64,000 nucleotides of DNA, from contig CAJTNC010000002.1 in assembly GCA_910577955.1 (NCBI GenBank), positions 1 to 64,000 of the forward strand. The letters are read 5' to 3'. Made by a program: the position numbers and the translations under genes. Below are positions 59,644 to 64,000 of this stretch, piece after piece; position 1 is the first letter of the stretch; each line of letters starts with the position of its first letter. Origin of the DNA: an uncultured Lachnospiraceae bacterium. Its GTDB lineage: Bacteria; Bacillota; Clostridia; Lachnospirales; Lachnospiraceae. A model generated the notes under the pieces. That model saw only the letters and a list, made by a program, of their open reading frames with translations. It made no database searches and was not told where the DNA came from.

Positions 59644-60558
59644 TTATCCTTCCTTTTCTTCCCTGTAGCCGAAATTCTTTAACAGAATATCGCTGTCACG
59701 CCAGTCCTTTTTTACCTTTACCCAGAGCTGCAGATTCACTTTGCACTCCAGCATCTTTTCAATATCCACTCTCGCGGAAGCGCCGATTTTTTTTAACATA
59801 CTCCCCTGTTTTCCGATAATGATCCCCTTGTGAGAATCTTTTTCGCAGATGATCGTTGCCTCGATATCACAGATCTTTCTGCGGTATTTCATGCTCTCTA
59901 TCGTCACCGCGATACCGTGAGGGATCTCTTCTTCTAAAAGCCGCAGTCCTTTCTCCCTGATCAGCTCTGCCACGATCTGGCGCTCCGGCTGATCCGTCAC
60001 CGTATCCTCATCATAAAAAGCTTCCCCATAAGGCAGATATTTGTAGATCGTCTGCAGCAGATCCTCCGTATTTTCCGCCTTCAAGGCGGAAACCGGTACG
60101 ATCTCCGCCTCTGTGAGTTCTTTGTGATAAACGTCGATAACTGCCAACAATTCTTCCTTTTTCACCGTGTCGATTTTGTTTATCACGATAATGACCGGCA
60201 GGTTTACTTTCTTTAGCTGCTCAATAATATGCTGCTCGCCCGCCCCGATAAAAGTGGCAGGCTCCACGAGCCACAGAGCCACATCCACGTCTTTAAGGGT
60301 CCGTTCCGCCGCTGCCACCATATAGTCGCCCAACCTGTTTTTCGCCTTATGAATGCCGGGCGTATCCAAAAATACGATCTGTCCCCGCTCATCAGTATAG
60401 ACCGTCTGGATCCGGTTCCTTGTTGTCTGCGGCTTTTTTGACGTGATGGCGATCTTCATCCCGATCAAGGTATTCATCAGCGTGGATTTTCCCACGTTCG
60501 GTCTGCCGATCAGTGCGGCAAAACCGGCTTTTTTTCCTGCTTGATTTTCTACAGTCAT
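59644..60558 (-). CDS. era: GTPase Era
   Basis: 304 residues, full length. G1 is GRPNVGKSTLMN near residue 19, G3 is DTPGIHKAKNRLG near 66, G4 is NKID near 130, and a C-terminal KH domain follows (IIGKQGSMLKKIGASARVDIEK, near 255). It binds the 3' end of 16S rRNA and helps 30S maturation. It is followed by yqzL and recO. Confidence 0.97.
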   Translation of the reverse strand: MTVENQAGKKAGFAALIGRPNVGKSTLMNTLIGMKIAITSKKPQTTRNRIQTVYTDERGQIVFLDTPGIHKAKNRLGDYMVAAAERTLKDVDVALWLVEPATFIGAGEQHIIEQLKKVNLPVIIVINKIDTVKKEELLAVIDVYHKELTEAEIVPVSALKAENTEDLLQTIYKYLPYGEAFYDEDTVTDQPERQIVAELIREKGLRLLEEEIPHGIAVTIESMKYRRKICDIEATIICEKDSHKGIIIGKQGSMLKKIGASARVDIEKMLECKVNLQLWVKVKKDWRDSDILLKNFGYREEKEG

Positions 60559-60602
60559 TCTATTCTTCCTTTTTGTTTTCTCTTTTTGCTTTTCTTAATC
60601 TA

Positions 60603-61772
60603 TTACTCTTTTGTCTGTTCTGCGTTCTCTTTAACCTGTTCTGTCTCTGACTCTGCATGTCGAATCTCAGATTCCGATGCGCTGCCGCTCTTTTTCCATC
60701 TTCCGCCGGCGCGCCGCTTCTCTTTCTTCATTCCGTAGGGCAGCGGACCGTCTTTTTCTTCATACTGCACGGTCTGAGCGTTTCCCTCCGCCTGCTGACT
60801 GCGTCTTTTCTTATTTTTCTTTTTGTCGTGCTTTACCACCAGAAAACCGATAAACGCCCCGATTCCCAAAAGGATGATCCACAACACGATATACGGAATA
60901 TTGATCACAATACCGATCAGGAAATCTTTGATGTCCTCACCCAGATTATACAGATTCTCGGAAAAACCGTTCTTTATCCTGCTCCATGTGGTGGGTTCCT
61001 CCACCGGCGTCAGCCTTGTAACTTCCTGAACATTCAGATATACCGTGCTGTAATTGATCTTGTTATCGTATGTACGGAGCTGGGACTCCATGCTCTCTAA
61101 CTGATATCTGACATTCGCCAGCTTATCTTCTATTGCGATCAGATCCTCCACTGTCTCAGCCTTTTCCAACAGCTCCAACAGTCTTTCTTCCTCTGTCAGC
61201 AGCGCCTTCTTATGACTCTCCAGATCCACATAGGCAAGCGTCACATCCTCCACTCTTCTTGATTTGTTCGTAATATTGCTGTTTTCCTCCATCATAGCCA
61301 GAAAACTGTCCAGTTTTTCCGCCGGAATCCTGACCGTCAGGGAAGCGTTTCTGTCATTGATCCGGTTTCCGTAGTAGTCCAGAGAGCCGTTCCACTGTTC
61401 GCTGTTCTCGATATATCCGCCGAGCTCTGCGATTTGCTTTTCCAAATTTGACATCAACATGTCAAAGTGTTCCGTCTCAGCGGAAATATTCATAGTCGTA
61501 ATGAGTTTCCGCCCGGCCTGAGGATTCTCCTGTATCTCCTGCGCTTTTGCTTCCCCGCCTCCGGCCTCTGTCTCTGTGGCAAATTCCTCTGCGGGCGCCT
61601 CCTCCGTCGTCGCCGCCATATCGTAACCGGCGTCGTAGAGATACTCCTCCGACGCGGCGGCCGGAGCCGAGCTGTCCCAAGCCATCTCGTTCATCATGCC
61701 TTTGCTGCTTCCGCAGCCTGTCAGCATGACCGCCGTCAATGCGGCCGCTAATAACCGTAAATTCTTCTTCAT
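60603..61772 (-). CDS. DUF4349 lipoprotein
   Basis: 389 residues. The lipobox is LTGC (residues 17-20); an acidic Ala/Glu-rich stretch runs to about residue 90, then DUF4349 (LITTMNISAETEHFDMLMSNLEKQI, RVEDVTLAYVDLESH) with a coiled coil near 190-250. One C-terminal membrane helix (about 300-320) is followed by a Lys/Arg-rich cytoplasmic tail. DUF4349 proteins are envelope proteins of unknown role. It follows the M16C peptidase gene by 40 bp. Confidence 0.85.
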   Translation of the reverse strand: MKKNLRLLAAALTAVMLTGCGSSKGMMNEMAWDSSAPAAASEEYLYDAGYDMAATTEEAPAEEFATETEAGGGEAKAQEIQENPQAGRKLITTMNISAETEHFDMLMSNLEKQIAELGGYIENSEQWNGSLDYYGNRINDRNASLTVRIPAEKLDSFLAMMEENSNITNKSRRVEDVTLAYVDLESHKKALLTEEERLLELLEKAETVEDLIAIEDKLANVRYQLESMESQLRTYDNKINYSTVYLNVQEVTRLTPVEEPTTWSRIKNGFSENLYNLGEDIKDFLIGIVINIPYIVLWIILLGIGAFIGFLVVKHDKKKNKKRRSQQAEGNAQTVQYEEKDGPLPYGMKKEKRRAGGRWKKSGSASESEIRHAESETEQVKENAEQTKE

Positions 61773-61812
61773 AATTGACCTCCTTCCAGTCCTTTAAAAA
61801 CGAGCCATTGTT

Positions 61813-64000
61813 CTATTTAAACAGCTGCTCTTTTTCCCCGAATCCGTCCGCCTCTTTTATTTTATCCTCCCTGCCAAGTACGCAGAGGCAGTCGTCCGAC
61901 AAAAAGGCCTTAATGTGTGCGCCGAGTGAGCGGATCGTCTCCACACTCACCGATAGTATCTCATCTCTCTCCTGCTGCAGTTTTTCCTCCGAAAGTCCGG
62001 TCAGATAGCCGCCCAGAGAAAAGATTCCCTTATCCTGAGGAGTCTTAGGCGTATCCAGTTCACTGATTGCGCCGATCAGATACTGCGTCAGCTCCTCCTC
62101 ACTCCCCTGCCAGTTGGCTATATAATCCGCCGCCGCCTCATAGACTGCCACGGTTTTTTCCAGATTCGGATCCCTGTATGAGACAAAATAACTCTCTCCG
62201 CTCTTGCCGAAACTGCACATACAACCGTACGCGCCGCCCTTGACGCGGACATTGTTCCAGAGATAATCGTAACTCATCATCACCCGCAGCACTTTTAAGG
62301 CTCCGGTGTAAGATAATCCTTTTGTGACAAAGTTACCTGCCCGACAGACATACTGCACCTGAGATGCGGTCAAAAATCCCTCGTTCCTCTTCACCGGCAC
62401 AGGACGGTATTTTTCTTTCAGCGCATCGCACTCCCCTGCGTACAGATTCTCCTTAAACTCGGCCACCAGCTCCGGAAGCTTCTCATACCCTTCTTTCGAC
62501 GCCGTGTAATCCACCAACAGATTTTCCTTCCGGAACAAAATTCTGACAAGCCTGTTCATATTTTCTGCCAGTTCTTCTTTTCTCTCCTCGAAATGCTCCG
62601 CCAGTTCCGCCACAAGCCTGTACTGTGTCACACCGGTGATCTGTTCGTTGCACGCCGCAGCGCTGGAGATATAGGAAAGGGCCCGCAGCGCCGAAACCGT
62701 ATGACCCGCCTCCAACATTGCCGACTGCATTCTGGATTTGACTTCCTCAAGCAGTTCCTTCAACCGTTTGTAATCCGTCCACTCTGTCTCCTTCATCATG
62801 ATGAGCGCCAGCCTGAAAGCTTCCGGCAGTTTCTCAAAAAGCGTTTTCGCTTTCAAATCAAACCGAACCGTATAATCCGACAGATCCGCCTTCGTATAAG
62901 TGTTTGTCACAAAAGCCATACCGCCGGTCTCGATGTTGATTTCATGGAACAGCTCACCGTAACTGTAACTTTCCGTATCGAGCAGCCCAAGCATGGTCTT
63001 TAAAAGCCCGAGATACGGGAACAGTTCTTCCGGCACATGGCTGCAGTCAAAACTGAACCTCAAATAACCGATCCCGTTGGTAAATATGTCGTGGTACAGA
63101 ATCGGAACTCCGGCTGCCCTGCGAAGTTCGTTCACATACCCCTGCGCCTCCTTTTTGATGTCTTCTCTGGTCAGGTGTGGGATACAGGCCAGCGCCTGCG
63201 GTGTATCGCCCTCCTCCTGATAGGCCTTCAGCGCTTCCGTCTCCGCCACGATACGCGCTGTCTCCTCCGGCGAAAGGGTTTCCTTATATTTCCGCAGGCT
63301 GTCCGCAAGTTCCTTTTCCCGTTTTGCGGTCAAGCCCTTTTCCGGCGCCAACACTACCACTGCGCCGTGTTCATTGTTCAGAAGGCAATCCCTCACCAGT
63401 TTTTCAAAATAGCCTTCCTCAATTTTCTTTTTAAGGTTCGCGTAGGTCTCGTTGGCTTCCACATGGATAAAGGGCTTCCCGTCGTCGTAGAGCCATGAAT
63501 CAAGCATCTGCAGCCCATACATCAACCCCTTCGGATAGGAGCCGAAATCCGCTTCTCTGTGCTTGAACTCGAAATGATTCAACCCCGCATATAAAGCCTT
63601 TTTATCAATGCCATCCTTTGCCAGTTTGGTAAGTATCTGTTTGTAAGTGTCAAGAAACTCCCCCTTTTGTTGCAGGTTTGCATTTTTTGCAATGACAGAA
63701 AAATAAGGCTGTCTGACGCCGTCGTCAAAAATACTGTACACATCTGTTCCGATTCCCGCATCGATCATCGCCTGCTTTAGGGGCGCGCCGGGAGCGCTGC
63801 ACAGCGCGTAATCCAGAATCCGGAAAGCCACATACAACTCTCTGTCCAAAACGCTGCCCACCGCTTTGCTGACAGAAAGATAGGTGTTGTTCTCCTCCGA
63901 CTCTCCCTCGGAGACAGGATAACTTTTCCGGATCTCTTTTATTTCGCTGAAAGGCTTTTGCAGTTTTACCTCGGAATCCACATCCTGTTTCTCAAATTTC
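61813..64000 (-). CDS. M16C insulinase-family peptidase, 5' end outside window
   Basis: At least 729 residues; the frame is still open at the window edge, so the N-terminal part is missing. Family members (presequence protease PreP/Cym1 type) are about 970 residues with the zinc-binding HxxEH motif in the first 100, which must lie beyond the window. What is seen are the middle and C-terminal M16C domains (GVPILYHDIFTNGIGYLRFSFD, VRVKGGAYGCMCSFGKSGESY, where the latter is the conserved Arg/Tyr substrate-binding block). It degrades small peptides in a closed chamber. Confidence 0.9.
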   Translation of the reverse strand, partial: KFEKQDVDSEVKLQKPFSEIKEIRKSYPVSEGESEENNTYLSVSKAVGSVLDRELYVAFRILDYALCSAPGAPLKQAMIDAGIGTDVYSIFDDGVRQPYFSVIAKNANLQQKGEFLDTYKQILTKLAKDGIDKKALYAGLNHFEFKHREADFGSYPKGLMYGLQMLDSWLYDDGKPFIHVEANETYANLKKKIEEGYFEKLVRDCLLNNEHGAVVVLAPEKGLTAKREKELADSLRKYKETLSPEETARIVAETEALKAYQEEGDTPQALACIPHLTREDIKKEAQGYVNELRRAAGVPILYHDIFTNGIGYLRFSFDCSHVPEELFPYLGLLKTMLGLLDTESYSYGELFHEINIETGGMAFVTNTYTKADLSDYTVRFDLKAKTLFEKLPEAFRLALIMMKETEWTDYKRLKELLEEVKSRMQSAMLEAGHTVSALRALSYISSAAACNEQITGVTQYRLVAELAEHFEERKEELAENMNRLVRILFRKENLLVDYTASKEGYEKLPELVAEFKENLYAGECDALKEKYRPVPVKRNEGFLTASQVQYVCRAGNFVTKGLSYTGALKVLRVMMSYDYLWNNVRVKGGAYGCMCSFGKSGESYFVSYRDPNLEKTVAVYEAAADYIANWQGSEEELTQYLIGAISELDTPKTPQDKGIFSLGGYLTGLSEEKLQQERDEILSVSVETIRSLGAHIKAFLSDDCLCVLGREDKIKEADGFGEKEQLFK

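Overview
The window is chromosomal DNA of a low-to-mid GC anaerobic Bacillota, most likely a gut-type member of the Lachnospiraceae (Clostridia). Supporting this are a DUF512 radical-SAM/PDZ protein beside der-plsY-gpsA, a single-chain glycyl-tRNA synthetase, an era-yqzL-recO cluster, two signal peptidases around rbgA behind rplS, lipoproteins with clean LxxC lipoboxes, AGGAGG-type ribosome binding sites, and no outer-membrane genes. Almost everything is on the minus strand; only a small ORF (5809), a prs-type gene (28374), a DUF624 gene (42138), an IS110 scrap and a large membrane protein (57196) read on plus. I see no rRNA, tRNA, CRISPR array, prophage or intact insertion sequence.

Layout. 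83-7572: a secreted protein, a secreted coiled-coil protein and an MMPL/RND exporter, with a TetR regulator, a small ORF and a glycosyltransferase; the exporter's upstream region has three GACAA/TTGTC dyads. 7714-18520: one long minus-strand unit of eleven genes, running sugar kinase, BMP-type lipoprotein, ABC ATPase, two permeases, second kinase, two-SIS-domain protein, BtpA-like barrel, isochorismatase-like hydrolase, TrpF-like barrel and a Crp/Fnr regulator. It ends at a strong terminator and looks like an uptake and breakdown pathway for a phosphorylatable, nitrogen-linked sugar compound that I cannot name. 18791-30409: tyrS, a MoxR/VWA pair, two envelope proteins, gpsA-plsY-der-DUF512, a divergent long-form prs and pgeF. 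30421-35934: yraN, an orphan FlhB-C-like protein with a FliK-like partner, rnhB, lepB, rbgA, lepB, rplS. 36065-43031: endonuclease/exonuclease/phosphatase protein, FtsX-type ABC exporter, xpt, DUF624 protein and rpsU (58 codons).

43196-51157: alaS and glyS, a lipoprotein, and a phosphate-response block (OmpR-type regulator with a TTG start, PhoR-like kinase, Na/Pi cotransporter) with PhoP-box-like TTTACA repeats in front of the cotransporter. 51193-56964: GH36 alpha-galactosidase and a GH13 amylosucrase-like enzyme, which together could process raffinose-type sugars. The stretch between them is a scar with an IS110 fragment and a LicT/BglG antiterminator that has lost its PRDs but keeps a promoter, RNA antiterminator site and terminator. 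57196-64000: a polytopic membrane protein, recO-yqzL-era, a DUF4349 lipoprotein and the C-terminal three quarters of an M16C peptidase running off the window.

The best candidates for something undescribed are the 7.7-18.5 kb pathway, whose second kinase and TrpF-like protein lack the usual catalytic residues, and the still-wired but truncated antiterminator at 54 kb.
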